A stretch of DNA of 64,000 bases from Sulfolobus islandicus Y.N.15.51 (GTDB taxonomy: Archaea; Thermoproteota; Thermoprotei_A; Sulfolobales; Sulfolobaceae). The stretch covers positions 124,001 to 188,000 of the forward strand of contig NC_012623.1 of assembly GCF_000022485.1 (NCBI RefSeq), given 5' to 3'. Numbering within the stretch: position 1 is the stretch's first letter; every line of letters begins with the position of its first letter. Below are positions 8,432 to 17,547 of the stretch, piece by piece. The position numbers and the translations under genes were made by a program. The notes below the pieces were generated by a model that was not told where the DNA came from, ran no database searches, and saw only the letters and a list, made by a program, of their open reading frames with translations.

Positions 8432-9781
8432 CTAAAGGGCGAGGCTTTCTGTCTCATTCCTTGTAAACGTTTGATATTGATCAAAAAGGATCTTTATTCT
8501 CTCTTCTAACAGAAATATGTCACCATTTAATATTTTTACAACTTCTAGTGTAGGAATATTTAGGGCATATATGTCATTAATATTAATATTGATATTAGTT
8601 ATTATGAATCTACCCCTAACCTTATATATTTTCTTCTCATGTTCAACTTCCTCAACTTTACTTAACAATTTCAATTCCTCCTCATTATGTAATCTTCCGT
8701 CATTTGAGAATACTACATCTCCTAAGAATACTTGATTATCCGCAATGAAGAACAAACCCACTACTAGACTCTTTCCGTCAATTTCTATTCTCTTTCCTCT
8801 TGGATGAACGTAGCTTATCCCAAACTCTTTACTTATATTACTTAGTAAATCCCTAACCTTCTTTTCAAATTCCTTAGCATCATCTTCCGGATTCCTCAAG
8901 CTAGTGTATTTCCTTAATTCGTTTCTAATACACTCCACGTCATTTTTCTCGCAAACTTTTTCAACTTTATCCATTTCATTTCGTATAAATTGTAATATTG
9001 AACTCACATTGGTTATCTCCTTACTACTCCACAATGTAATAATTATGGGTAAAATATTCTCTCCTAGATCCTTACAATACGCCTCAACAATTTCCTTTAT
9101 GTCCTCAGTTGTTAAGGCGTCATCAAGGTGAATTCTGCTCTCCTCAATCCTCCTTCTTATTGCTAGGTCAGAAATCTTGCTGTAAGCTTCAGTAGGCATT
9201 GCCATAACTATTGGTATCTCGAGCCCTGCATTGATTAGTCTGTGTATTAGGCTTAAGTGATAGTCCCTTATTTCATCAACTAGTAAGACTGGCTTACCCA
9301 AATTCTTCATATCTCTTAACGCATTTATCATTCCATCAAAATTCCTTTCGTAGTTAAAACAGTAAACCCTCAAAAAGAGATTGTTGTATTTATTACAAAT
9401 CTTCAATAACCAATCCTCAAATTTAACTCCAGTTATTTTTTTCCAAAACGAATATCCAAGCTTCCCCTTTACCTTTTGTAATTCGGGTAGAACCTTTTCC
9501 CTCAATTCGAACTGATTAATCTTGGTCCAAAATTCCTCATCTATACTTTGCTTATTAGCTAAGTCTAGATAAATCGTTAAGTTATTACTTTTCGTTATTT
9601 CCTCTATTTTCTTAAGCAATGTAGTCTTTCCCATTCCTGGCTGTCCAACTACTGATGCTACTTCGTTATTTCTTACCACATCCAATGCCTTTTCCAGGTA
9701 CTTCCTATAAGTTGGACCTACTAATATGACACTTTTAGATGACCAGGTGGTTACAGTTACTCTAGGTATTTCACAAACCAT
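8432..9781 (-). CDS. AAA-type ATPase with uncharacterised C-terminal domain
   Basis: 449 aa. Walker A is GQPGMGKTTL (~residue 46), Walker B is VLLVDEI (~172), and a sensor-like segment IPIVMAMPTEAY follows. The C-terminal ~150 residues (from ~300) contain a beta-rich region (DGKSLVVGLFFIADNQVFLGDVVF) that could be a nuclease-like or partner domain; I cannot assign it. The gene follows the 166-aa wHTH gene by two bases, forming a two-gene operon. The last codons (TESLAL-stop) are written in GAAAGCCTCGCCCTTTAG, which looks like the end of an IS200/IS605 element, so the natural C-terminus may have been replaced. Confidence 0.75.
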   Translation of the reverse strand: MVCEIPRVTVTTWSSKSVILVGPTYRKYLEKALDVVRNNEVASVVGQPGMGKTTLLKKIEEITKSNNLTIYLDLANKQSIDEEFWTKINQFELREKVLPELQKVKGKLGYSFWKKITGVKFEDWLLKICNKYNNLFLRVYCFNYERNFDGMINALRDMKNLGKPVLLVDEIRDYHLSLIHRLINAGLEIPIVMAMPTEAYSKISDLAIRRRIEESRIHLDDALTTEDIKEIVEAYCKDLGENILPIIITLWSSKEITNVSSILQFIRNEMDKVEKVCEKNDVECIRNELRKYTSLRNPEDDAKEFEKKVRDLLSNISKEFGISYVHPRGKRIEIDGKSLVVGLFFIADNQVFLGDVVFSNDGRLHNEEELKLLSKVEEVEHEKKIYKVRGRFIITNINININDIYALNIPTLEVVKILNGDIFLLEERIKILFDQYQTFTRNETESLAL

Positions 9782-9783
9782 GT

Positions 9784-10284
9784 TTATCTCCTTCTTTTAA
9801 TTATTCCGTAAGTCACGCCCTTTCTCGTAAATCCCTCATCTCCTCCTGCTATCAAATCATAATTTTCCTCTATGTATTTTCTAAATTTCGAGTAGAATTC
9901 TTCCTTAGAAAGTCCGAGTTCTATCCTTATTCTCTCTAAAGGCGCATATCCTAAAGAATCCTTTATCCTATCATAAGCTTCATCAAAATCCTTATATGAA
10001 AAACTCTTTGATTCTATTAATTTCTGTAATAGATCTAGCACTCTGTGAATCTCATCCCTTAATATTTTCAACTCCTCTGCTATGTTTAAACTATCTATTG
10101 GCTCAAAACTAACTTTACCCTTATTTTCAACTCTTCTTATTTTTTTCTCCTTCTCTAATTCCTCAAGTACTTTTGCGATGCTTTCGTCCTTAAATTTTCT
10201 CTTAATCTTAGATATTGAAACGGGTTTCTGTGAATTTTTATACTCATTCAGTATAAGAGTAAAAACGTCATCCTTACTGATCAT
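9784..10284 (-). CDS. winged-helix-like partner of the ATPase
   Basis: 166 aa. Residues ~1-55 (ILNEYKNSQKPVSISKIKRKF...VLEELEKEKKIRRV) have the pattern of a winged helix-turn-helix. A helical linker follows at ~70-110, then a C-terminal region ending in a basic IIKRRR. It starts at ATG 10284 and its stop is 2 bases before the ATPase ATG, so the pair is probably translated from one message. A DNA- or RNA-binding partner role for the ATPase is inference. Confidence 0.6.
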   Translation of the reverse strand: MISKDDVFTLILNEYKNSQKPVSISKIKRKFKDESIAKVLEELEKEKKIRRVENKGKVSFEPIDSLNIAEELKILRDEIHRVLDLLQKLIESKSFSYKDFDEAYDRIKDSLGYAPLERIRIELGLSKEEFYSKFRKYIEENYDLIAGGDEGFTRKGVTYGIIKRRR

Positions 10285-10524
10285 GGTAATGGGTTTAGTT
10301 CCAAAAGGTTCATAAGGCTTACAGCCCTTAATACTAGCTTTAAACGCTTAAAAAGATATAAGCAAAAAGTGGTCATAATTTCCTTCCATCCTTTTCCCCA
10401 ATCCTTCACCTTTAGGCTCTAACGGATGAAGAATATAGTGTATGTTCTTCTCGACGTCTTAAATTACGTATGTATTCAAACCAAAACCTTAATACCATCA
10501 GCTAAAGGCTTTTGAGAAAAAATT

Positions 10525-10559
10525 ACTGGTTTAGCCAGTGATTCAGAGAGGTCTCTGAA
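10525..10559. other. two tandem perfect dyads in an intergenic gap
   Basis: ACTGG (10525-10529) and CCAGT (10535-10539) form one inverted repeat. Two bases on, TTCAGAGA (10542-10549) and TCTCTGAA (10552-10559) form another with a 2-base centre. They lie ~45 bases beyond the stop codon of the 177-aa gene read leftward, in an otherwise featureless 318-bp gap (10285-10602). They could be a 3'-end structure, a small RNA or a protein-binding site. I see no ORF of note in the gap. Confidence 0.45.
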
Positions 10560-10602
10560 GAATAAAAATTTTGTATTCTCATTATAATCTTATCTTCTAC
10601 CA

Positions 10603-11136
10603 TTATCCCAAAAGATATTTTCTTACAAATATTTTTATGTCCTTAACTTTTCTTAGAGATTTTAAATTTGCTACAATACTATCAACTTTTGTACTATCCT
10701 TTTTTCCTATATTTATACTTTCAGCTTCACTTATACCTAATTGACTTAAATAGTATAGTCTATCCTTTTTTAGGATCAGACCCCTTTTTGATAGGCTATG
10801 TAAACGAGAATCTATTCTAGGACTATATATAAAGTGTCTTTTATTCCATTTAATTGAAAAAATTGGATTTTGTACATTATAATGTCTAGATAAATAATCG
10901 TAGAGTAAAAATGAAAGCACGAAAAGCCTAGTCTTGTCAACTCCTTCACCATATTTGTATATTGTAAATAGTGTTAGCGAATCGACTGTCATGTGATAAA
11001 TCACCTCTTGTTCTCGGCACAACTTTTCTACGTTACTTTCAGCTACCGACTTCAAAATATAATAAAGGGAAGTCCAAGATCCATAAATTTCAATCTCATC
11101 TAAAGCCTCCTTCAAAAGTTGTTGTAATCTATTCAT
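10603..11136 (-). CDS. hypothetical protein, helix-rich with wHTH-like C-terminal half
   Basis: 177 aa. It begins with a helical segment (MNRLQQLLKEALDEIEIYGS). Residues ~110-135 (RLHSLSKRGLILKKDRLYYLSQLG) look like the recognition helix and wing of a winged-helix protein. Its ATG overlaps the stop region of the upstream GH15 gene (both at 11136), so the two are translationally coupled. It may regulate the glycoside hydrolase, but this is inference. I do not recognise the family. Confidence 0.6.
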   Translation of the reverse strand: MNRLQQLLKEALDEIEIYGSWTSLYYILKSVAESNVEKLCREQEVIYHMTVDSLTLFTIYKYGEGVDKTRLFVLSFLLYDYLSRHYNVQNPIFSIKWNKRHFIYSPRIDSRLHSLSKRGLILKKDRLYYLSQLGISEAESINIGKKDSTKVDSIVANLKSLRKVKDIKIFVRKYLLG

Positions 11137-12890
11137 TAAACTAGCCTCTCCTCTAGTTCTACTATGGCCATTACTAATCCTGCATGGGGAAACGCTTGAG
11201 GAAAGTTCCCTCTGGGTTCACAAGTATTTTGATCTAGGTGTTCAGCAAGTAATAATGATGATGTGGAACAGCTTATTAGTTTCTCAATTACTTTTTTCGC
11301 CTTGCCTATTTCTCCTAATCTAATATAAACCCTGGTTAGCCATGTCGATACTAAGGTAAAAGGATGCTTCGCACTCCCCATAAAGTCATCCTTATATCTT
11401 AATAAAAAACCATCTGAAATCATTAAATCTTTCTCGATTTTTTCATGTGTCTTTAAAAATCTAGGATCTTTAGCATCTATAAAGTCGTATAATGGTAAGG
11501 TAAGCAATGCAGAATCCACTGAATCACTTCCGTAATACCTCGTAAAGTAACCAAGTTTTTCTGAGTATCCATTATCAAGAACGTCCTTTCTAATTTCTTC
11601 AGCGATACTAATCCACTCCTCAGCCTCGTTCTTATATCCTAATTCCTTTGCGAGTTTACTAGCCCTATCAAGTGCTACCCAATTCATAACTTTAGTATGT
11701 GTGAAATGTTCCTCTACCCCTCTTTGCTCCCATAAATCAGTACTTTTCCATTTCCAACTCTTCTTGGTCCATTCAGCTATTGCCTCTATAGCCCACCATA
11801 TTTCGTTAACATATTTCGAATCTTTACTGGTATTGTAATATTCATATAGTGCATTCATATAGGCACCTTCAACGTCCATTTGTATTTGCATATAAGCTGC
11901 ATTTCCAACTCTAACTGGAAACGATTTCTTATGGCCCTCGAGCCAATCCAGAATTTCCTCTGCAGGTGGTGCAGTTCCATCTATTGTGTAAAGCGGATGA
12001 TCAAAACTCTTAGATGATGGATCTACCATTGCAGTTAGAAAGCTTATTATATCCCTAGCCTTTACTAGCAATCCTGCCTTTATTAATGCTTCAGCTGAAT
12101 ATGACGCATCTCTAATCCAAACATATCTATAATCCCAATTTCTTGACCCACCAATTATCTCTGGAAGAGAAGTAGTTGGAGCTGCTATAATTCCTCCAGA
12201 CGGTTCATAAATTAAGCCAAGAAGTACCAGTAATGACCTATAATACGCGTCCCTATATATGTTAACCTTTTTAGCGTTCTCTAACCTTCCTTTCCAATAT
12301 TTTATAGCCTTGTTTAAGGCTTCATATGGTTCGGAATAGACAAAGCCCTTATTACTGAATAGACCATATCGTAAATCCTTGGAGTAAAGTAAGTATATAT
12401 AACCTTTACCTTTCTTCAACGTGAACTCAGTATTATCAAGGGGTATATATTCACCTCCTATCAGTATTTCTATACCTTCTTTAGATTTAGGATTTCTAAA
12501 TATTAAGCCCCTTCTAGCTTTAATTATAGCTGGTGTTACAAGGCCATATTCAAAAAATGGCTTTATATCTACTTTTAAATCTATTTCACTCTCATATATT
12601 CGTATAATTCCCGATAATGATAAGGGTAAGAAGTCTAATATTTCAGCCTTACCTTTCTCACTTTTGAATGCAGTCCTTAAAATCAATGTATTTTCAACAT
12701 AATCCTCATGGATTATGTCGTATTTTTCATCTGCAGGCCTTATACTGAAATATCCTCCTCTTTCTTCATCCAAAATTCTTGTGAAAATTGATGAAGAATC
12801 AAATTTAGGTAATGGTAACCATTCAACACTACCGTTTTTTATTAAAGCTGACGTAATGCCATTGGAAAGAAATTCGTAGTATCTTATCAC
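11136..12890 (-). CDS. GH15 glucoamylase or trehalase
   Basis: 584 aa without signal peptide: an N-terminal beta-sandwich (~1-215) and an (alpha/alpha)6 barrel. Barrel motifs include RNWDYRYVWIRDASY (~258), WEQRGVEEHFTHTKVMNW with the general-acid Glu (~395), and LAEHLDQN...GNFPQAFPHAGL with the general-base Glu (~550). This is the prokaryotic glucoamylase/trehalase clade of GH15. S. solfataricus has a characterised glucoamylase of this family, but some Sulfolobus homologues hydrolyse trehalose, so the substrate remains open. It is divergent from a GT4 gene that may act in glycogen or trehalose metabolism. Confidence 0.88.
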   Translation of the reverse strand: MIRYYEFLSNGITSALIKNGSVEWLPLPKFDSSSIFTRILDEERGGYFSIRPADEKYDIIHEDYVENTLILRTAFKSEKGKAEILDFLPLSLSGIIRIYESEIDLKVDIKPFFEYGLVTPAIIKARRGLIFRNPKSKEGIEILIGGEYIPLDNTEFTLKKGKGYIYLLYSKDLRYGLFSNKGFVYSEPYEALNKAIKYWKGRLENAKKVNIYRDAYYRSLLVLLGLIYEPSGGIIAAPTTSLPEIIGGSRNWDYRYVWIRDASYSAEALIKAGLLVKARDIISFLTAMVDPSSKSFDHPLYTIDGTAPPAEEILDWLEGHKKSFPVRVGNAAYMQIQMDVEGAYMNALYEYYNTSKDSKYVNEIWWAIEAIAEWTKKSWKWKSTDLWEQRGVEEHFTHTKVMNWVALDRASKLAKELGYKNEAEEWISIAEEIRKDVLDNGYSEKLGYFTRYYGSDSVDSALLTLPLYDFIDAKDPRFLKTHEKIEKDLMISDGFLLRYKDDFMGSAKHPFTLVSTWLTRVYIRLGEIGKAKKVIEKLISCSTSSLLLAEHLDQNTCEPRGNFPQAFPHAGLVMAIVELEERLV

Positions 12891-12934
12891 GCGAATAGTA
12901 GAGAGTTTGTCCTAAAAAATTTTAGTCTTAAGTG

Positions 12935-13050
12935 TTATACTTGCTCAAGTTATAAAGGGCAAGGTAAAATTGGGTAATGATAACGTGTGAACTAATAACT
13001 TATGGGTTGACTTATGCTGACCTTAACCTTTAAAGTCTGAGGAAGTATAA
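12935..13050. mobile_element. 116-bp MITE-like repeat, copy 1
   Basis: Starts TTATACTTGCTC and ends GAGGAAGTATAA, which are inverted copies of each other at 11 of 12 positions. A second copy of the same length lies at 48711-48826, with most bases identical. No coding capacity. Together these features fit a miniature inverted-repeat element mobilised in trans by an ISC transposase; several MITE families are known in S. solfataricus. A conserved small RNA is the alternative. It lies between the divergent GH15 and GT4 genes, upstream of the GT4 promoter region. Confidence 0.7.
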
Positions 13051-13212
13051 TAGTTGAATATCTAATGGTAAAACATCAGCAAATTTTCATTCGCTAATAA
13101 CAATAGATGCTTTATTTTATCCCTATTAAAATGATGGGCACAGAACTGACTTTTCCCCACCACCCTAAAGGGTTTCGGTTTTAATATTTTTAAGGTTCTC
13201 TCAATAAGGCTG

Positions 13213-14610
13213 ATGAACACAATAGATATAAATTTGTATATTGATTTGCCCTTATTTCAAGATAAACATAAATGGATAAATATGGAAAGGAATAGTATGT
13301 TTAGCGTTGCTATTAATACTCAAACACCACCAATAAGATTTACATTAACATACAGAGATTTATTGGAAAAGTATGGCTATCTGGAGCCTCCAATAGATCT
13401 TGGTTTATTAAGTAATGAGGATTATCACACTTCAGTTGGTGGAGTTGCGAAAATGATGTTGAGTCTCATAAACGCTAATGCCTTCTCGAAATCTAGATGG
13501 GTCTCATTAGGACCGGGTTACCCTCCATCGGTAAAAATGACTAGTACTGAAGTTCATTTCGTAGATCTAGAAGCTAAATCTTTAGCGAATTATACTAGAT
13601 TTAAAGAGGGTCTATATAATGAAGCTCACGGACTAGGTAAATATGAACTTGTAGGAGAAGAGTATATAGCTTATGCAAATTATAATTGGCTTTCAGCTCA
13701 GAAATTATTGGAATTTTATAAAGACACAGATATCTATTTTATAAATGACTTTCAACAGTTATTGGTAGGGGGAATAATTGGACCTTCTGCTCCGGCGGTT
13801 TTATGGTATCATATACCCTTTGTTCCAGAGAATTTAAGCAAAAAATTAAGGGAATTTCTGATTAAAGCATTTGAGAGTTTCGATCTAGTGATCTTAAGCA
13901 CAAAAAGGGATCTGGAAGGTCTAATAAGAACTGGAGCTAAAGTCAAAGTTAAACAAATTTACCCATTCATAGACCCTTCAGATTATAAGACAGTTGGAAA
14001 GAAGGAGATTCAATACGTCGAGGATAAGTATGGATTTAAGGGTGATGATAAGGTAGTTTTAGTTGTTGCGAGAATGGATCCAATGAAAAGTCAAGACTTG
14101 GCGATATCCGCAATAAAGAATGTTGACGCTAAATTAGTATTAGCTGGGGATGGTAGTTTTACCAGTAGGACTCTGGGGCATGATAAGGGAAGTATGTGGG
14201 TAAGTAGGTTAAAGGAATTAGCGAGGAGCTTAGGAGTACAGAATAAGGTCGTATTTACCGGCTATGTGCCAGATGATGAATTATTTGCACTTTATCAAAG
14301 GGCTAACGTGGTTCTTTTACCTTCTAGGATAGAGGGATTTGGGCTAGCAGTATGTGAAGGTTGGGTTTACGGAAAACCAGCAGTCGTAAGTAGTGGTACT
14401 GGGGTTAGTGAACTAATTATAGAGGGAGGAAATGGTTTCGTATTTAAATCCGGAAATGTTGAAGAATTGGCTGAAAAACTAAAGTTAGCACTAAAGGATG
14501 AGAAGGTTGGATCACTAGGACGAGAAACCGTTAAGAGGTGCTCAGTGAACAATGCTGTAAATGAACTGAGGGAAGCATTTGACCTAGCGTCTGAAGAGTA
14601 TAAGAAATAA
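13213..14610 (+). CDS. GT4-family glycosyltransferase (trehalose/glycogen-related)
   Basis: 465 aa with the GT-B fold. The C-terminal domain has [12 protein letters not shown] and the E-x7-E motif in [13 protein letters not shown] (~residue 380), followed by [16 protein letters not shown]. The N-terminal domain contains [12 protein letters not shown]...[12 protein letters not shown], recalling the HD-x-LWHxPFP region of trehalose-phosphate synthases and TreT. It is therefore probably an NDP-glucose-dependent transferase making trehalose or an alpha-glucan. It is divergent from GH15. TTTTAATATTTTTAAGG at ~13178-13194 is a plausible BRE/TATA element ~20-35 bases before the ATG. Confidence 0.8.
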   Translation: MNTIDINLYIDLPLFQDKHKWINMERNSMFSVAINTQTPPIRFTLTYRDLLEKYGYLEPPIDLGLLSNEDYHTSVGGVAKMMLSLINANAFSKSRWVSLGPGYPPSVKMTSTEVHFVDLEAKSLANYTRFKEGLYNEAHGLGKYELVGEEYIAYANYNWLSAQKLLEFYKDTDIYFINDFQQLLVGGIIGPSAPAVLWYHIPFVPENLSKKLREFLIKAFESFDLVILSTKRDLEGLIRTGAKVKVKQIYPFIDPSDYKTVGKKEIQYVEDKYGFKGDDKVVLVVARMDPMKSQDLAISAIKNVDAKLVLAGDGSFTSRTLGHDKGSMWVSRLKELARSLGVQNKVVFTGYVPDDELFALYQRANVVLLPSRIEGFGLAVCEGWVYGKPAVVSSGTGVSELIIEGGNGFVFKSGNVEELAEKLKLALKDEKVGSLGRETVKRCSVNNAVNELREAFDLASEEYKK

Positions 14611-14612
14611 CG

Positions 14613-15512
14613 TTACTGATTATCGAGCATGGATTTTAACTTCTCCCACACGTTATCTATATATTGCTCTAAAATCTTTATTTGATCCTCTGTCAATCTC
14701 TTGAATCTTCCTTGAACACTCAGAAAGTCTCTTATAGGTCTTCTAGTTCTTCTGTCAAGACAATGTAAACTTTCTGAACTAATGCTTAATTTTCCATTAT
14801 AGTATTCAAAGAGTGGCCAATAGCAAGTCTGTACTGCCAATTTTGCCACTTCAGCAGTTTTTGAAGGATCAAATAACCAACCGTAAGGATCAGGAGTTAG
14901 GACGTGAATATATTTGAAACCTTCGACTTGCTTGGCTTTATTTAACTTCTCTATATAATCATGTGGATATCCTACAGATGCAGTAGCCACATAAGGTACG
15001 TTATGCGCTATCATTAATAATGGCAAGTTTTTCTTATTTTCCTTTTTTCCCTCTGGAGTTGTAGTAGTAATTGCTCCAAAGGGAGTTGAGCCACTTCTCT
15101 GCCCTCCACTATTCATATAGGCCTCGTTATCCACAGTAAGGTAGAGTATATTATCATTTCTCTCAGCAGCTCCGCTTAATGATGCAAATCCTATATCAGC
15201 ACTTCCTCCATCTCCAGCCCAAACCACTACAGTGACATTCTTACCTCTTTGTTTATACGCTCTAGCCAAACCAGCAGCCGTAGCTGGACCAGCCGCAAAG
15301 GCAACGTTCACAGTAGGGAAGTTGTAAGCATTATAAGGCGCATTTCCTTGTATTACTGAGGAACATCCCGCAACTACTACTAGAACCATATCTTTACCTA
15401 GTCCCATTCCTAGCATTCTCATTGCCATATTCTCTGGGCAGCCGGGACAAGCTGAAGTCCCGGATAAGATACCATTATGCTTATTCAATATCTCTCGGAG
15501 TCCTAAACTCAA
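14613..15512 (-). CDS. porB: pyruvate:ferredoxin oxidoreductase, beta subunit
   Basis: 299 aa, the ThDP-binding subunit. It has CPGCPENMAMRMLG near residue 20 and the ThDP/Mg motif GDGGSADIGFASL...NILYLTVDNEAYMNSGGQRSG (given here in parts), ending with the QGRFKRL-type tail. Additional Cys residues (C19, C22, ~C200) fit the proximal [4Fe-4S] ligands. It is the last gene of porGDAB and overlaps porA by 32 bases. The complex oxidatively decarboxylates pyruvate to acetyl-CoA with ferredoxin reduction. Other 2-oxoacid specificity cannot be excluded. Confidence 0.9.
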   Translation of the reverse strand: MSLGLREILNKHNGILSGTSACPGCPENMAMRMLGMGLGKDMVLVVVAGCSSVIQGNAPYNAYNFPTVNVAFAAGPATAAGLARAYKQRGKNVTVVVWAGDGGSADIGFASLSGAAERNDNILYLTVDNEAYMNSGGQRSGSTPFGAITTTTPEGKKENKKNLPLLMIAHNVPYVATASVGYPHDYIEKLNKAKQVEGFKYIHVLTPDPYGWLFDPSKTAEVAKLAVQTCYWPLFEYYNGKLSISSESLHCLDRRTRRPIRDFLSVQGRFKRLTEDQIKILEQYIDNVWEKLKSMLDNQ

Positions 15513-16683
15513 TCTTCCCCACCTCCTTTGGATAATACCAAATTACATCATCCTTTAAACCTTCTACAAACTTGTTAAATATATACAATAGCTCGCTCTT
15601 GTTAACTGTAACACCTCCCAACCCACTCACTACACCTTTTACCTGTGGTACAATGTCCGATATTGTGGACTTTACTTCAACGTAAAGTGGTCCTCCACCC
15701 CTACCAAAACTCGTACTTCTATCTAACACTAGAACAGCCCTTTTATCCTTCAACGCATTTCTTATCTCCTTCTCACTCCAAGGTCTAAGATACCTTATTC
15801 TTAACATGCCTATTTTTATCCCCTTCTCCCTTAATGTATCTACAGCCTCCATGGCATCTCCTGCCCAAGCTCCCATTAAAACTATTGCGTAATCCGCATC
15901 TTCTAGTTTATACGACACATTTAGTGTGGAGTAATCTCCTAATGGATTAATTTTCTTATTATATTCTCTTCCTATTTCTTTTATTATATTCTCTGAATTT
16001 CTAAGTGCTAAATCTATTGATTCCCTTAGTCTCATATAGCCCTCCGGAGGGAATATGTTACCCATACCTATTGGGTCCTCTGTATCTATCACATATGGCT
16101 GTCTCCTTGGAGGTAAGAATTCGTCTACTTGATCTTGATCGGGTATTAGTACATTAGTCTTAGTATGCGAAAGGATGAATCCATCCATACCGACCATCAT
16201 TGGTAAGAATACTCTCTCATCCTCTGAAATCCTAAACGCTTGTAAAGTTAGATCTAATGCTTCTTGCGGATTGGATGCAAAAGCCATTATCCATCCACTA
16301 TCCCTCTCACTTGTAAAGTCGGTATGCTCATTCCAAATGTTCCAAGGAGCTCCTACTGCTCTAGTACCTACAACCATTACTACTGGTACTCTACTCCCAG
16401 CCACCCACCAAATCATTTCGTGCATGTAAAGCAGGCCTTGCGATGCGGTAGCAGTAAAAGCCCTAACACCACCTAAAGCAGCACCGAACGTTGCAGCCAT
16501 TGCCGAGTGCTCACTTTCAACTCTCACTATTTCGGTTTCAATTTCACCTTTAGCTCTCATCTCAGCTAATTTCTCAATTATCGTAGTTTGTGGCGTTATT
16601 GGGTATATTCCTGTAACTCCTACTCTCGCTAGTTTCACACCTAACGCAACAGCTTCATTTCCAGAAATAATCTTTCTAATCAT
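15481..16683 (-). CDS. porA: pyruvate:ferredoxin oxidoreductase, alpha subunit
   Basis: 400 aa. The N-terminal domain shows GNEAVALGVKLARVGVTGIYPITPQTTIIEKLAE (in parts), with the YPITPQTTI signature and SEHSAMAATFGAALGGVR. The C-terminal half carries the transketolase-like domain (VLMGAWAGDAMEAVDTLREKGIKIGMLRIR, cited in parts). It overlaps porD by 4 bases and porB by 32, so translation of the four subunits is coupled. Length is normal for a four-subunit archaeal enzyme. Confidence 0.92.
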   Translation of the reverse strand: MIRKIISGNEAVALGVKLARVGVTGIYPITPQTTIIEKLAEMRAKGEIETEIVRVESEHSAMAATFGAALGGVRAFTATASQGLLYMHEMIWWVAGSRVPVVMVVGTRAVGAPWNIWNEHTDFTSERDSGWIMAFASNPQEALDLTLQAFRISEDERVFLPMMVGMDGFILSHTKTNVLIPDQDQVDEFLPPRRQPYVIDTEDPIGMGNIFPPEGYMRLRESIDLALRNSENIIKEIGREYNKKINPLGDYSTLNVSYKLEDADYAIVLMGAWAGDAMEAVDTLREKGIKIGMLRIRYLRPWSEKEIRNALKDKRAVLVLDRSTSFGRGGGPLYVEVKSTISDIVPQVKGVVSGLGGVTVNKSELLYIFNKFVEGLKDDVIWYYPKEVGKIEFRTPRDIE

Positions 16684-16943
16684 TGCTCATTCACCATACT
16701 TATAGCCTTAACTGGGCATACATTGGCACAAACTCCACAGCCTTTGCAATACTCATAATCCACTCTTACCTTACCATTGCTAGGGACTATTGTGGATTCT
16801 GGGCAAAACATAAAACACACTTTACAGCCTATGCACTTGTTATAATCAACAACAGGTTTTACTATTCTCCATGCTCCAGTTCTTCCTCCAGCACCCTTAT
16901 TGGGTCTAGTTACAGGAAAGTATTGATATTCAAGCAGTGACAT
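16680..16943 (-). CDS. porD: pyruvate:ferredoxin oxidoreductase, delta (ferredoxin) subunit
   Basis: About 87 aa with two [4Fe-4S] motifs, CIGCKVCFMFCP and CKGCGVCANVCP, that pass electrons to external ferredoxin. I choose the ATG at 16943 (MSLLEYQYFPV), which overlaps the porG stop by 14 bases; a start at 16964 would add seven residues inside porG. The order gamma-delta-alpha-beta matches other archaeal por operons. Confidence 0.92.
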   Translation of the reverse strand: MSLLEYQYFPVTRPNKGAGGRTGAWRIVKPVVDYNKCIGCKVCFMFCPESTIVPSNGKVRVDYEYCKGCGVCANVCPVKAISMVNEQ

Positions 16944-17484
16944 ACTCAACACCAACTTGTTCATAGGCCAATCTTGTACCTTTTATGTTGAGTTCAGCTA
17001 TTTTGCCTCCAAATTCCTCTTCTATTGCTTGCTCAAGTGAAGATAATTTAGGTATTCCCATTACCCTTATTAACGCTCCTAAGATGATTACGTTCACCAT
17101 CGGCCACCCTGACTTTACTAGGCCTAGATCTGTTGCAATTTTAGTTGCATTAACGTGAAAAGTTCTCCAGTTAAGATCCGGTTTGGAAGGTGAATTTAAT
17201 ATTATCGTCGAAGTATCTTTTAGTCCTCTGAACAAATTCCTAGATATTTGGAGAAGGGAATTATCTATTACGACCAAGTAATCTGGTTCTTCTACTGGGG
17301 AAGTAACCCTAATCGGGTTCTCGGATATTCTACAATATGCCTCTATTTCTGCACCTCTCCTTTCCGCTCCATAAATGGGAAAAGAAGAAGTGTAAAGGTT
17401 TTCATATCCAGCTGCTTCAGCTAATAGTTGAGAAGCCGTTACAACACCTTGTCCACCTCTACCGTGGAATCTTATTTCGAGCAA
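16930..17484 (-). CDS. porG: pyruvate:ferredoxin oxidoreductase, gamma subunit
   Basis: 184 aa. It begins LEIRFHGRGGQGVVTASQ, the typical gamma-subunit start, then has a PIYGAERRGAEIEAYCR segment. First gene of the porGDAB operon. It lies ~60 bases downstream of the DmsBC-like gene on the same strand, so the operon may have its own promoter in 17485-17547. Confidence 0.92.
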   Translation of the reverse strand: MLEIRFHGRGGQGVVTASQLLAEAAGYENLYTSSFPIYGAERRGAEIEAYCRISENPIRVTSPVEEPDYLVVIDNSLLQISRNLFRGLKDTSTIILNSPSKPDLNWRTFHVNATKIATDLGLVKSGWPMVNVIILGALIRVMGIPKLSSLEQAIEEEFGGKIAELNIKGTRLAYEQVGVEYVTA

Positions 17485-17547
17485 TAAATAACCACCTATT
17501 AGAACTGTATACTCTTCATCGTTTAAAAAACTAACTATAAAAAATGT

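Noticed and set aside
13160-13175. CCCTAAAGGG palindrome upstream of the GT4 gene as an operator
   Set aside because: Short and single, with no second copy; could be chance in this sequence.
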